A stretch of DNA of 64,000 nt from Tillus elongatus (lineage: Eukaryota; Arthropoda; Insecta; Coleoptera; Cleridae): the NCBI GenBank assembly GCA_964006375.1, contig OZ023265.1, forward strand, positions 115,313,358 through 115,377,357. Reading direction: 5' to 3'. This document shows, piece after piece, positions 36,146 to 49,446 of this stretch. Each line of letters starts with the position of its first letter. Position 1 is the first letter of the stretch. The translations under genes were made by a program, and so were the position numbers. The notes under the pieces are model-generated. The model did no database searches. It was not told the origin of the DNA and was given only the letters and a program-made list of their open reading frames with translations.

Positions 36146-38930
36146 CTATGTACTCTCATAAACACCTAAAAACACGTGACTTCTCACAAACAATGGGTAA
36201 AGTAACTCAGTATCAATCAACCGATGCGTTTCTTCTCTGTGTAATTGATTTATCCAAGACTTAATTTTGGTTTTAAAAAGAACTTGGGAGTTCAGTTTCT
36301 TTCTAGATTCCGGTATAATGTTATATATCTTGGGGGCAAGATAAATGTGTGACTGTTGACCAATGGTCTTCGGCATTTGTGGGACATGTAAATTTTTCGC
36401 ATTATCCGTTGTTTCGTAAATATGTCCCACGCGCCTGTTCGCTAAAAGACCTTTACAAGAGTGTAGTCTAAGTGCGACAGCTTATGCCTGTCTGGGATCC
36501 ATCACCCCGGCTTCTCTGAATAACGCATACTTGGATAAATGTGACATTTGTCATAAATTACCTTTGATATCCATTTTTGGACAATCTTTTCTAGAAGCAA
36601 TTAACCACACCTCCCCAAGCAATAATTTTGTAATTGATATGGGTGTGAACCAATGCGCAATACATAATTCTCAGATGTTACAGGTCAAATAATTTTTTAA
36701 AGTATTTAAACCTATATATTGAACATCTTATTTTGGTAACCAATTCAGTTATATGGGCATCCCATTTGAGGTGACTATCCATGGTAATACCAAGGTATTT
36801 GACAATTGAACAGGAGGACAGCGTCATGTCACGGTTATTATATATGTATGTTATTTGTGTAAATTCAGGCAGGCTAGATCTGTAACCAACATAAGGTGAG
36901 TATACCGTCTTTTTCAGATTAATCGTTAAAAGTCTTTCACTAAAATAGTCCAGAAAAATGGGGATTTCATGCTGTATTGTCTGTTTTAAAGTGAATCGTT
37001 GAATACCTTTGTAAAAAAACCGCCGTGTCGCCGGCAAAGCTGGTAATTTCACCTGAGATAGGTGGGTCAAACAATGAATTCATATACAGAATGAACAATG
37101 CTGGTCCCAAAAATGCCCCTGCGGTACCCCAAAACGCACGCTTCACCGTATCAAATACTTTGGCAAGGTCAATGTAAATGCAAATTCCCGGTCGTGCCTC
37201 ATCCATGGCTTTATAAATTTTTGCTGTTAAATCGGCTATAGCATCTTGTGTAGAGCGGCCTTACTGAAAGTCATATTGGCGTTGCGATATTAGATTGTAT
37301 TTCTGAATAAAACTGTTCAATCTTTTTTTTTCTATTATTTTATAAATAGTCGAAATAAACGATATAGGTCTGTAATTAGAGATCTCCAGCCTATCTCCAG
37401 ACTTAAACACCAATAACTGCTATTTTGAGGATTTTGGAAAAAAAAACAGTCGCTAAGATTAGATTAATTATGTACGTCATAGGCTCCATTAGGTACTGTG
37501 AACAAGTCTTTAGCACATATGCGCTAATACCATCCATGCCTGGCGATTTATTTATCTTCAGTTCATCAATCACCTTTTTAACCTCCTCTTTCTCCGGCTT
37601 ATCCCAAAATATGCTATTCCTTGTTGTCTGTATCTGGATCTTATTCCAGGTCTATTAATCCGTTGCGCCAGTTTTACTCCTACATCTGCAAAATAATTAT
37701 TAGACTCTTCCGCCATGGTAAGTCTATCTCCAATGATTTTACCATCTGTCATAATCTCCTTGATATTAGCGTGCTCCCCTTTGAATCAATACTGTGTGCA
37801 CACTTCCACATGTGCTCAGGACAGTTTTTATTTTTAGTGATTTCACGTTTATAGGAATCAGACTTAGCGTTCTTAATCAAATCGGCAAGAATATTTTTAG
37901 GTGATTTAAATTGTGTTTGTAAGGAGAGATCGAACGGTCTTTTCTGTAAAGGTTTATAACATCTATACATCTTATATTTTTTTTATTCACAGATTTTATC
38001 AAGCCTTCCGTAATCCAAGGGTTCCGTTTTATGTCTATATTCCTGATCCTGGTCCTAACATTGCATTGTGGACCTTCTGTTTTAATTTGTTGATGAAATA
38101 TTCCGTTGCGAATTTCGGGTCCTGACTGGAATAAGTGGCGAGGCAATTTACGATCTACATACTACTTTTAAGCTTATTATAGTCAACATATGACTTAAAT
38201 GAGTTAACGCATTGAACACGCTCCTCCTTAGTATTAAGAGCACATGCAAGCAGAGTGGAGTAATGGTCAGTCAAGGTTATTTTAAAAATAATTGGCAAGA
38301 AGCACTCAAGCGGTTGCATTGTTTTCATTAATATGGTATAACTGTGATAAATATATTATTATTATTATTATTATTTAATATGGTCTAGACAAGTCTCACT
38401 CATATGCTGTACACGAGTTGGTCTGTTTATCAACGAATCATATCCAAACTTATTTAATACATTAAGATTCTCATGGCAACAATCAATATTGTCAAGAATA
38501 TTTATGTTGATATCCCCCAGCACAACATTGACGACACCACTCCGTAACCCTCCGGACAAATAATCATACAACTCAAGAATAAACGTAGAACACGTCGACG
38601 GCGGTCTGTACAGTGCTAGTATGTTTATAATTTTTGTGGGTAATTCACACTAAAGTATATTGCTTTGATATTACCCAAAGATATCATTTCGTATTTATAA
38701 TCAACACTTTGTCTTATGTATGCGACCAAACCGTCGCATACATTTTTAGCTCCGTCGTTATAAACAAGTTAGGCTACGGCCTTTTATCCCAAAATTATTC
38801 AGGTAGTGTAATCTTCTGGTCTCAGTCAGAAAGATACAGTCAAACTCACAGTCCAAGCCCTGAAGCAAAACCTGTAATTCATCCAAATCCTTCTGTAAAC
38901 CTCTAAGGTTGTTATGAAAAATTTAAAAAC
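36146..38930 (-). pseudogene. LINE ORF2: endonuclease and reverse transcriptase
   Basis: Non-LTR retrotransposon ORF2 read from about 38900 down. The endonuclease pieces are IINILALYRPPSTCSTF, VVNVVLGDININILDNIDC, INRPTRVQHMSETCLDHI (38380-38640), then KITLTDHYSTLLA. The linker has IKRNPWITEGLIKSV (about 38020). The reverse transcriptase has ICIYIDLAKVFDTV (motif A, about 37170). A damaged motif B, AFLGPALFILYMNSLF, follows. The catalytic box reads SFAGD where YADD is expected, with the thumb at KYLGITMDSHLKWDAHI (36760). The C-terminal end has TIGQQSHIYLAPKIYNIIPE (36340). A short (AAT)n tract at 38356-38377 splits the endonuclease. It is CR1/L2-like by its general motifs, but the clade is not certain. 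Confidence 0.88.
38356..38377. repeat. Short (TAT)n tract inside LINE ORF2
   Basis: A run of seven TAT units inserted between CLDHI and the following endonuclease segment, disrupting the frame. Confidence 0.85.
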
Positions 38931-41050
<2,120 letters not shown>

Positions 41051-41389
41051 AACAATTCAGAAGTATAGATAAAATGCAAAGTTCCACAGCGTGAAAACAC
41101 ATCTATTTACAATCAATGACATCAATCGGCAATGCAGTATGTGAAACACAAAATAATATATCAATGTTTTTCTCTAGCTAGATCAAAAGTAAAATGTTCA
41201 GACTTTAATTTACATGGGTTGTTCACAAAGTTGATTATGTGGTCTGCTACTTACTTTCTCCTTGTAACATTGTATTTACCCTGGGGACCCGCTCTGTTTC
41301 ACTCTGGAATTCGTTCCACTTCTGGGGCTTATCTTACGTCCCTTACAAGCCGCCATCTGGTTATATATGCCACAAGGTAATTCTATCAC

Positions 41390-42139
41390 GTTAACCTGTT
41401 TTCGCCAACACTGACTTGCCTACGCAATTAGTGCTTCTATCTTGTTCCTCCACAAAAACTGAATCAGTCAGAGGCACCGGCATTGCTGGACAGCAGTTTG
41501 GTCTCTCTTTCAAAATTACAGGACGGCCTGGGGTCCTTTCCAGAATTTCATGGTCTAATTCTTCAGGGGGTGTAAGTTTCCCTATGAACAATCAGCCTGT
41601 TTCGCTTGACGTAAGTAGTCTTATTTTATTTTCTAGCCTGCAATAGGTGTTTTCTCATAATTTTTTTCTCTTTTTGCACTTTGTCAAATCGTTTGACATA
41701 AATATTCCAGTGCCTTTTAATTTAGTAGCGTTTCTTAGTATGTTCACTTTGTCAAAGTAAACAGCTAACTCCACTACCACCGGTCGCTTCGGACCATCTC
41801 CTCCAATTGTCTAGACATCGCTGACTGAGTCCGGAGTAAGGTCCACGTTTAAAAGCTCATTAAACCTCTGGATAACAAATTGTCTAGATATTATCTGCAT
41901 ATTCAGTAGAATTCCGCCCAAAAATTACAAGGTTACGTTTTTTGACTTGTTTTTCAACATAATTTACTTCTTAGCATACCATTTTCTTCCTCTAACCGAA
42001 TCAATTTTCTCATTATCCCATCGTGATTTGTCTGAACCTTATCATCCAGACCCTGAATGAGCTGCTTCAGCTCTGTACTGAATTTTATAATGTGTTCCAG
42101 AATATGTTTCAGCGTAATTGGATTTTCGTTACTAGTCAT
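41390..42139 (-). pseudogene. LINE ORF1 (RNA-binding, coiled-coil type)
   Basis: Starts at ATG 42139 (MTSNENPITLKHILEHIIKF). A heptad-rich segment (TELKQLIQGLDDKVQTNHDG, RKLIRLEEENGMLRSKL) suggests a short coiled coil. Then, in changing frames, come NLVIFGRNSTE, LNVDLTPDSVSDV, GGDGPKRPVVVELAVYF, LRNATKLKGTGIF and a C-terminal end with REERPNC-like text near 41520. This order (coiled coil, NxVIxG, PxxVxL, KLKGTGI) is typical of the nucleic-acid-binding ORF1 of insect LINEs. It lies upstream of the ORF2 at 36146-38930 on the same strand and probably belongs to the same copy. Confidence 0.7.
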
Positions 42140-43055
42140 TTATTAATTATTGTTGAGTCCTCGTATAATTTACAAACAGTCCAAGCTGTGTGCTTTATCA
42201 GAATACACGTATATCCTCTATTCCTTTTCCTTTAATTTATTGCCAGCGCAAGAGTGCCCGCCCACCTCAACGGTCCAGAGACGCACACTCTATCTCACAA
42301 TCTCACAACCTCCTATAAGTTTGGCCAAATTCTGAATCTGGCAACGTTGCATAAGTTTGCCTATCATATTACAAAGTTCAACACGCCTCTTAAAATTTCC
42401 ATCTACAATATATAGTTTGAATTTTTTCAGAGGTTAACAAACAAACTTTATTACTATTATTATTATTTTGCTTTCAGGGAAACAAATAGCTTTTGTCAGC
42501 TTATCGAGTTTACAATGTCGAGTAGCTTCAGTCTGAGCCTCCTTTTACATTGTGTGCACTCTTGGAGCACAACAGGCTCCAATTTCTGTGTTGTGCAATT
42601 GACAAGGCTTATATTGCTTTATGTTCTCCCATTGGAACGTTGTTGCAGATTGAAGCGTTTTGTATTGTACTATTTATTTCTTACAGGTTCTCTCAAAAAT
42701 GTATTAGACGAATGCAAGTTGGGGAAACGGGATGTTTGAAAACAATCTCAAGAATATTTGTATCCGTGAATTTTGTATGTGTTAATCAGACTTCTCCACA
42801 GTTTGTTTTGCATCAAGTCTGAAAAAGGTACAACGGAAACTATTTTGCATATACTTTTTTTGAGATTTCTATAATATATATATCAATTACATAGCGTTAA
42901 CTAGAAAGTTAACACCAAACGAACTTCAACTATTGTAATGCTTTGTTAACGCCTACGAAATCTATGTCAGCAGATTCGCCAAAGTCCTGGTATTTTGTAA
43001 GAGGAAAAGGATCTTTGAAGAGGCGAGCTTCAACTACTTAGTAGTAAAAATGTTT
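42140..43055. other. No recognisable gene
   Basis: The two overlapping plus-strand frames (42515-42739 and 42550-42822) have no recognisable domain. A short (TTA)n tract lies near 42450. Confidence 0.5.
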
Positions 43056-43146
43056 CATCATCTCATGACGCTAACTTTGTTAGCGAAATGATCGTCAGGT
43101 CTTTAAAAAGATGTGTTGTGGTGATTTGGGTTCTCCAAGTGTACTT
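43056..43146 (+). ncRNA. Penelope-type hammerhead repeat, copy 5 (degenerate)
   Basis: The stem II hairpin CGCTAAC/GTTAGCG, stem III region and GTC cleavage triplet are preserved. The core reads CTCATGA instead of CTGATGA, and GAAAC reads GAAAT. CATC upstream can pair with GATG downstream to extend stem I, as in copies 2 and 1. No Penelope coding sequence is adjacent. Confidence 0.65.
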
Positions 43147-43369
43147 AGTCAATTAAGATTTTACTATAATGTTAGTTTGATTTTTCAAATATATTTTATC
43201 AAATTATTATCATTATTATTGTTATTACGCGCAGATACGGACAGAGAAATAATATCCTTTGAAGTTAGCGGTCCCAGTATCTAAGTTCGTATAAAAAAAA
43301 CAGCACAGAATTAAAATACACAAAGCGAACAAAAGCAATCAAAACTTAATGATAATTACAGTCAAATTG

Positions 43370-44310
43370 AACCATTGCCTTTTAAAGATGTCCACAGATG
43401 AAGCGCTCCCCAGTGAAGAAGACAGGCTATTGCATCTGACAAATAATTGATCTAGAAGAACATTCCACCGACAACAGAAGTTAAACTCCTCCCTCTAGAC
43501 ACTGCTATCAGAATTCCGAGTAAACGGGGTGTCCAACGGTATTCCTGTAAACCGATGCAAGCGAAAATCAGGTCACCTCATTCACGTCTCTTGGAAAATG
43601 TTTTCGTACACCGGATGAGTAACCTAACCTCATAGCTAGGCTTAAAAATGCCGTCAGGTAATCAGGCTGTTGCTCGCTGCACTCTTTCTAGTCGGTCTTC
43701 GTCCCCAGATATGTCTGGACACAAAGCTGGTCCGCAATATCCCATCAGTGTGGGTCTCCAGTGTAGGTAGTATGTATAAGCATAGCACGCTAAGAAACTA
43801 GTATAGCGAAACTCTTATAGTTTAAGTAAAGATTATGTTAACATAATCTGTACATGTATCCTATGTCTGCTTCAACGCTAATCGTATGCTTTACTTAAGA
43901 CTTGAAGACTTAAGTCTTCAATCACAATCGTTCCTCTGTAGTTTCACTGTGGCACGCTAAATTCTGTTGGTTTGGCATGGATTTCTGCGATTATTTCCTT
44001 CAAAATGGCAGCATTGAAGACTTCGAGGCGTCAAAGGGAAGTAACCAATCACGCTGTGGTAAACGAGTGAGCCATTGTACAACTTGATGTCATCGGCGAA
44101 GCAAGCGTATTCCGGTCTACTAATCAGTGGTATATCGCTCATGTATACAAGAAACAGCAAGGGGCCGAGGAGTGAGCCTTGGGAAACACAACTCATTACA
44201 GATCGGGGAGCGGAGTATACACCATTCACACGTACTTAAAAAGTTTTGTTGCTCTGGAAAGCTCGAATCCACACGTGCATTGGAGAAAATGTTATATCTT
44301 CATAGTTACT
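43370..44310 (-). pseudogene. LINE reverse transcriptase fragment
   Basis: Minus strand: HVWIRAFQSNKTF, then a stop, then VNGVYSAPRSVMSCVSQGSL and LLGPLLFLVYMSDIP (motif B region, about 44200-44120). CFADDIKLY (about 44090) is an intact catalytic box. The C-terminal segment near 43700-43560 has DRLERVQRAATA and SYEVRLLIRCTKTFSKRRE followed by GDLI, the usual thumb/C-terminal signature. Stops and frameshifts are present. The 5' part is missing. Confidence 0.8.
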
Positions 44311-44619
44311 ATAATGCACTATAATTTCGTTTATGTCTTAAAAAGCATCAAATAAAATAAATGTTTTAAAGGACAGAAACAGTTGGTAGCTAAATTCATA
44401 AAAAAATTATTTTTGTAAACAATTGAATGCCTTCTCATTTTTTCAACAGAATATTTCAACAGAGCCGTAAGAACATTTTTTGATATTACTTAATGATAAC
44501 AAACTTATCGAACTCGATGGAGTTACTAGTGACGACTAGTTGCTCGGAAGATTTGAGATTTTCACCACACTTGGAAATCTCTGGGTAAATGGTGCCCATT
44601 AAATTTGGTTTGAAATTTA

Positions 44620-44621
<2 letters not shown>
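44311..44621. other. No recognisable gene
   Basis: AT-rich spacer before paired TA arrays. Confidence 0.5.
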
Positions 44622-44709
<88 letters not shown>

Positions 44710-44817
44710 GTATCCGTAGAGATTAAAGAATGGAACGGCATTGTTGAGACAAGAAAAATGTAGAAAAGCTTATGAAAAAATTTCTTCAGCAGATCGCGAA
44801 TTTTGGCCCCTAAAACC

Positions 44818-44901
<84 letters not shown>
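44622..44901. repeat. Two (TA)n arrays flanking a B-like module
   Basis: TA tracts at 44622-44705 and 44820-44901. The sequence between contains a degenerate B module (GAAAAAATTTCTTCAGCAGA, then TTTTGGCCCCTAAAACCC). The following TCAATAACTCTTAATTCG resembles the start of an A module. Confidence 0.8.
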
Positions 44902-44905
<4 letters not shown>

Positions 44906-45391
44906 CAAAAATTATTGATCAATAACTCTTAATTCGATTTAAAAATCCTGGGAAAGACTGAAGATAATATAAAGGCCAAAATTGTGGGGGTTCGTAGATT
45001 TTAATATCAACAATAATTTTAATAAAACTAGTTAGGCATATTATAAGATATTCTTATCCCATTTATTTAGTTGAAATAAAAGTAAGAAGAAGAAAAAAAG
45101 AAAAGAAACAGGTAAATATACATATTTGAGCAGCTAGTAAGTTTTCCTTAGTTTTATTTACCATTATAAATACATCCCAACACTTGGTCTAGTAAATTAA
45201 AAATACCATCACAAATTTTCATAAATTTTATTTATAAACTTACATAACAAAGTATAAAAGTAATAACACAATTAAATATAATCTCATATATATTATAAAA
45301 CATTTATATTACAAATAGCGCCCTAAACGTGGACAGTTTTGAGAATAATTAAACAATTGGTATCATAAACTGCAGAAAATACATTACCATT

Positions 45392-45396
<5 letters not shown>
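44902..45396. other. No recognisable gene
   Basis: Very AT-rich. No domain or repeat border was recognised apart from the possible A edge at its start. Confidence 0.5.

Positions 45397-45476
<80 letters not shown>
45397..45476. repeat. (TA)n microsatellite
   Basis: About 39 TA units. The foldback element at 45478 abuts it. Confidence 0.95.
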
Positions 45477-45477
<1 letters not shown>

Positions 45478-45479
<2 letters not shown>

Positions 45480-46303
45480 GGATTTTTCATGGGTATCGGG
45501 ACGGTCTCTTACGTCTAAACGGCACACTTTTAAAATATGTTTTCAAGAAAGGTTATGTAGGTCAATAGTAGCTACATTTAAAAAAAAAATTTGTATACAG
45601 GCTGTTCCAAACAAGGGTGGCACATCAAAGTTACTTTTTTTCTAATATAATGGGCTATATTTGATGGAAATTTTGAATTCTACGCAAAAAATATGATCCA
45701 CTTCTGTAAGGGTTCCCTATACTTATCTACAACGGTTTTTGAGATATATTCGTGAAGGTTTTAAAGATATCAATTTACGGACAACTAAAAATGTTGTAGA
45801 AAAATACTTTTGTAACCTGAAATATTAGGACCATTGCTCTATCACCTAATGCCCTTGAGGGTTTAAATAGTTTACAGGGTGCTCAAATATTCCTGGTGTT
45901 TTATGGGTACATTTACCTCCAACTATCTTGTGATCCCAATATTTTAGGTTACAAAAGAATTATTCTACAGCATTTTTTGTTGTACGTGAATATATTTTTT
46001 TCCAACCTTCACAAACACCTAAAAATCAAAATATTAAAAAAAAACTGTAATATATAGGTGTAGGGAACCCTCACAGAAGTGGATCTTATTTTTACGTAGA
46101 ATTCTAAATTTCCATCAAATATAGGCCATTCTATAAGAAAAAAACTAACTTTGATGTGTCACCCTTGTTTGGAACACCCTGTGTACCAAAAAATTATTTT
46201 ATAAATGTAGCTACTGTTGAGCTACATAACGTTACCCCAAAAAGTATTTTAAAAGTGTACCATTTAGACGTAAGAGACCGTCGCGTTACCGGTGAAAAGC
46301 CTG
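45478..46303. mobile_element. Foldback MITE-like element of ~826 bp
   Basis: Almost entirely an inverted repeat. The left arm starts CAGGATTTTTCATGGGTATC, and the right arm read inward starts CAGGCTTTTCACCGGTAACG. Both then share GACGGTCTCTTACGTCTAAA. A second pair of tips lies inside: ACAGGCTGTTCCAAAC at 45598 and its partner CACCCTGTGTA at 46183. This suggests one inverted-repeat element nested in another, or a composite. TA follows the right end (46304), and the left end touches a TA array. No coding frame is present. Confidence 0.85.
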
Positions 46304-46486
46304 TATATATAAGCGCTTTTTAACTGATAGAGTTTCCCTTTACTATGTGTTTAACAACTATTTTGTTTTGTTACCCCAAATTTGTGTAGTTGCAGTGATA
46401 TTATGTTTGTTGCGTCATAATTACAACAAAATGAAAAGTAATTTAAAAGCGCGGTATTAATTATTAATGTACGTTTTTCTTTGCAG

Positions 46487-46607
46487 AGTGAAGATAGCAA
46501 TAGCTCACAGGGACCGAGTCATGCATTTCGATGTAAAACATTCAAGAAGCCGCGCCCGTGTCACCTCTGCCATCAGCCCATACTTAACGAGGGGTCCTGT
46601 TGTAGAG
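46487..46607 (+). CDS. Internal exon encoding a C1 zinc finger, tensin-like
   Basis: A 121 bp exon with a strong acceptor (TTTTTCTTTGCAG ending at 46486) and donor (AG followed by GTAAGT at 46608). It starts in phase 0 (SEDSNSSQGPSHAFRCKTFK) and continues KPRPCHLCHQPILNEGSCCR. It ends after one base of the next codon, which would be G plus two bases (probably valine). The H-x12-C-x2-C spacing is that of a C1 (phorbol ester/diacylglycerol-type) zinc finger. The HxF-x-xKxFKKPxxC and CCR(V) pattern resembles the N-terminal C1 domain of tensin-family focal-adhesion proteins. No neighbouring exon of the gene was recognised. The rest of the window could lie in its introns. Other C1 proteins remain possible. 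Confidence 0.75.
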
Positions 46608-47004
46608 GTAAGTGTTTGGTAGTTTTATTGCAGGTTTATTTATATGGGATACTGAATTATAAGCGAAACGCTCACAACTTTGCATATGTGACGTCATTTG
46701 TTTTGATTGTGGATTTTATATGCTTCGCCATAAATTGTTAATGTTGGGGGAGGTTACAGCGTTTACATTGTATTTAATATTTCTGGGACGATGTTAAGCC
46801 CGACATGATTTTTCACGTACAAAACATGATGTCACTGTCATTGTTTTAGCTTTTCCAGTTTAATGTTTGGCATATTTGTGAAAGCTTGATTAAAAAAAGT
46901 CTAGAATTTTCTGATCTTTTTTTTTTTTGGAATTTTAAACTGTATGTATCAAAAATAACTGCACTACGTAACCTACGCTGCAGAGGTTGCTTGACACTTA
47001 TGTA
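46608..47004 (+). other. Intron sequence after the C1 exon
   Basis: Starts with the donor GTAAGT. The frame continues open for a while after the exon but shows no domain. It ends at the TA where element E3 is inserted. Confidence 0.6.
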
Positions 47005-47217
47005 CACTCTGTCCCAGATTGGCGCTGCGTGTATTGCTTTCTCGGTTATTATAAGAGCTACAAAGTCAGTGAGTGAAATGGGTAATGCATTTCAGAACTG
47101 ACATCACAATTTATCATTTGTTTTTGTTTTTTAAACAATCACGAAAAAACAAAATGGTGCGTTTTTGACAATCCCCCGTATCTCGGTTATTTGAGAACAT
47201 ACGTTATTTTGGTTTAG
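47005..47217. repeat. E3 left terminal inverted repeat
   Basis: Inverted partner of 48690-48905. The inner landmark is GTATCTCGGTTATTTGAGAA. Confidence 0.8.
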
Positions 47218-47654
47218 ACATTTTATTGTCACTTTTTTTTACGTTATTTGCAATAAAATTAAAACAAATGAATATATTTTACTGTTCTCGACATAATGAT
47301 TTTTACTTTGTTTTTCTTACGGACGTCATATTGGATTTTTATTGCATTAAATTTTTTTTCTCTTTTCAAAAATGTATTTTCTATTATAGAAATAAGAAAA
47401 GAATATTAGTTATCCATATCTCTCAAAAAAATCGTTAATCTAGTTAGGCTCTGGTTCACGATAACGCCCAATTTTTAATTAGTTCACTCACTTCAGTAAG
47501 CGATTGAATGCTTTACTCTACACTAGCCAGAAAATAAGGAAATTATTCTTGCATTATTATCGAATAAACATATTAAACAAATATAAAAAAAATAGGCATT
47601 TTGCGGTTATTTTGGGACAATTTACAATACAACCTTATACAGACGAAGTGATAT

Positions 47655-48265
47655 GAACTGTTCAATTTAAATAAATTGTTCTATGTGGCCACCACCTTGA
47701 TCAATACACACTTGACAACGATTTTGCAAAAAGTTTATTGTCCTAATTAATGTGTTTCTATTCAGTGCACCTATAGCGTTTCGCACTCTTCTAAAATTGC
47801 AACATTTTCGGGAGCTTCAAGTATGTAAGTTTCGTCCTTAATATTCCCCATAAAAACAAGCAAAGGGGATTTACATCAGGGGATCTAACAGGTTACAAAA
47901 TATCGCCTTATTCGCAATTAATATACAGGGAGAGTTTTCTAAATAATTCTTGGCGCCGGCCACTTTATGAGCTGAACAACAATCGTGCATAAACCAAGTT
48001 GGATACAAGTTCCCCACAGCTGCCCTTACAGCTAGCATTATTTGCTATTGCAAAAGCTGAAGATATCGCGCTGCGTTCAAATTGAAATAAAAAATGAATG
48101 GTCCAATTATTTGATTTCCTGAAAGTAATATTTTAAATAAATTTTCTTTTAAATCTTCACGTCAGCTGTGGATTTTATATAGCCCAGTGATGGGTATTAT
48201 GCCTGTTGGACACTCCGCAGTTGTAAAATCGAGTTTCGTCAGTACATAATATTTTCATGGAAAAA
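47655..48265 (-). pseudogene. E3 transposase, decayed
   Basis: Minus-strand DDE/D catalytic region in several frames. KILCTDETRFYNCGVSN with RHNTHHW (about 48230) holds the first aspartate. WFMHDCCSAHKVA (about 47990) stands where WFQQDGAPAHYA is usual; its aspartate is kept. PVRSPDVNPLCLFLWG (about 47890) holds the third aspartate. RVRNAIGALNRNTLIRTI and a CIDQGGGHIE end (about 47690) close the protein. The N-terminal helix-turn-helix region is not recognisable. Many stops are present. Confidence 0.8.
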
Positions 48266-48689
48266 TTGGAATTTTCTCGCATATTTTGAATGTACCTTCC
48301 ACAAAATCCTACTCTTCGGAAAAATCCTTTGCCGATAATTAAGAGCCATGTCTAATGGTCAAGTATTTGAAAATAATATCAACGTAATGGAAATTAAATT
48401 AAACCAAAGAGAAGCTATTAACGAATTTTAATTGCATGAATGAAATGCAATGAAAACAATACAGAAGACACTTCAAATTAAACAGAATTTGACAGTTATA
48501 AGATAAACAAATTGTTGGCTCTCCTACTACACCATATCGAGCACATCAGCAAAATTCATTTAGAAAATTAGATTTGTTTATTTCAGTATTATTCGAAAAG
48601 AAAATACCATGTTGTGATACATTTTTGAAAATGGGGAAAAGGGTAACAGATATTCTTTTGTTTTATTTTTTGTTGCAAAGACCTTAAAA

Positions 48690-48905
48690 GCCAAAATACT
48701 GTATGTTCTCAGATAACTGAGATACGTGGGTTTGTCAAATTTTGTTTTTTCGCGATTATTTCAAAAATAAAAAAGAATTGAATGAATGTGATGGCAGTTC
48801 TGAAATGGTAATAGAATCCTGAGAAACATTACCCACTTAGCCGCTTTTCTAGCTCTTATAATAACCGAGATATCAATACATCCAGCACTAATCTGGGATA
48901 TACTG
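48690..48905. repeat. E3 right terminal inverted repeat
   Basis: Inverted partner of 47005-47217, ending at the TA target copy. Confidence 0.8.
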
Positions 48906-48907
48906 TA

Positions 48908-49235
48908 TCGGTAGCGCTAGTTAAAAACACAATGTAGAAACTAACTAAATAGTGGGACAAAAACATTACTACTTAAGCTTGTGACAGAACATATCATTCA
49001 CATATTAAGCTCTATAGGGCGAACCAAATGTCCCGTAATATGGTGCAAAAGGAAAGTTCTATAGCTTATGATGTAATGCCAAGTGTAGTTTCTTATTTAG
49101 TTCCCTTCTAATCGATATCCACTAGGGTCATCGTTGATTTAATAGCAGACAAGATTGGGGCATTTGAGGGACAACAAAATAACATGTCTTTTAGAGACAA
49201 TCTAATAATCTAAACCGCTGCAAGGCTATAGCTAA
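48908..49235. other. No recognisable gene
   Basis: AT-rich spacer between E3 and the next LINE. Confidence 0.5.
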
Positions 49236-49446
49236 CTATATTTATTTTATTTATTTATTTATTGAAATAAAAACAGTACATACAGGCACACGCCCAAATC
49301 GTACAATAAACAGTTGATCAAATACAAAAATTAAACCTAGGCATACTATAAAATCAAAAATTATAGTTTTGACTTTGAGAATACATCCATCGTCACATTA
49401 AACAAATCAACATCACTGAAATTATTAAGAGTGCTCTGAATCACTT

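Larger units (their letters stand above)
47005..48905 (-). mobile_element. E3: mariner-type DNA transposon with ~215 bp inverted repeats
   Basis: 1.9 kb, flanked by TA (47003-47004 and 48906-48907). The ends read CACTCTGTCCCAGATTGGCG (left) and CAGTATATCCCAGATTAGTG (right). Both continue through TCGGTTATTATAAGAGCT. It carries a decayed DUF4817-like transposase on the minus strand. It lies in the intron downstream of the C1 exon. Confidence 0.88.
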
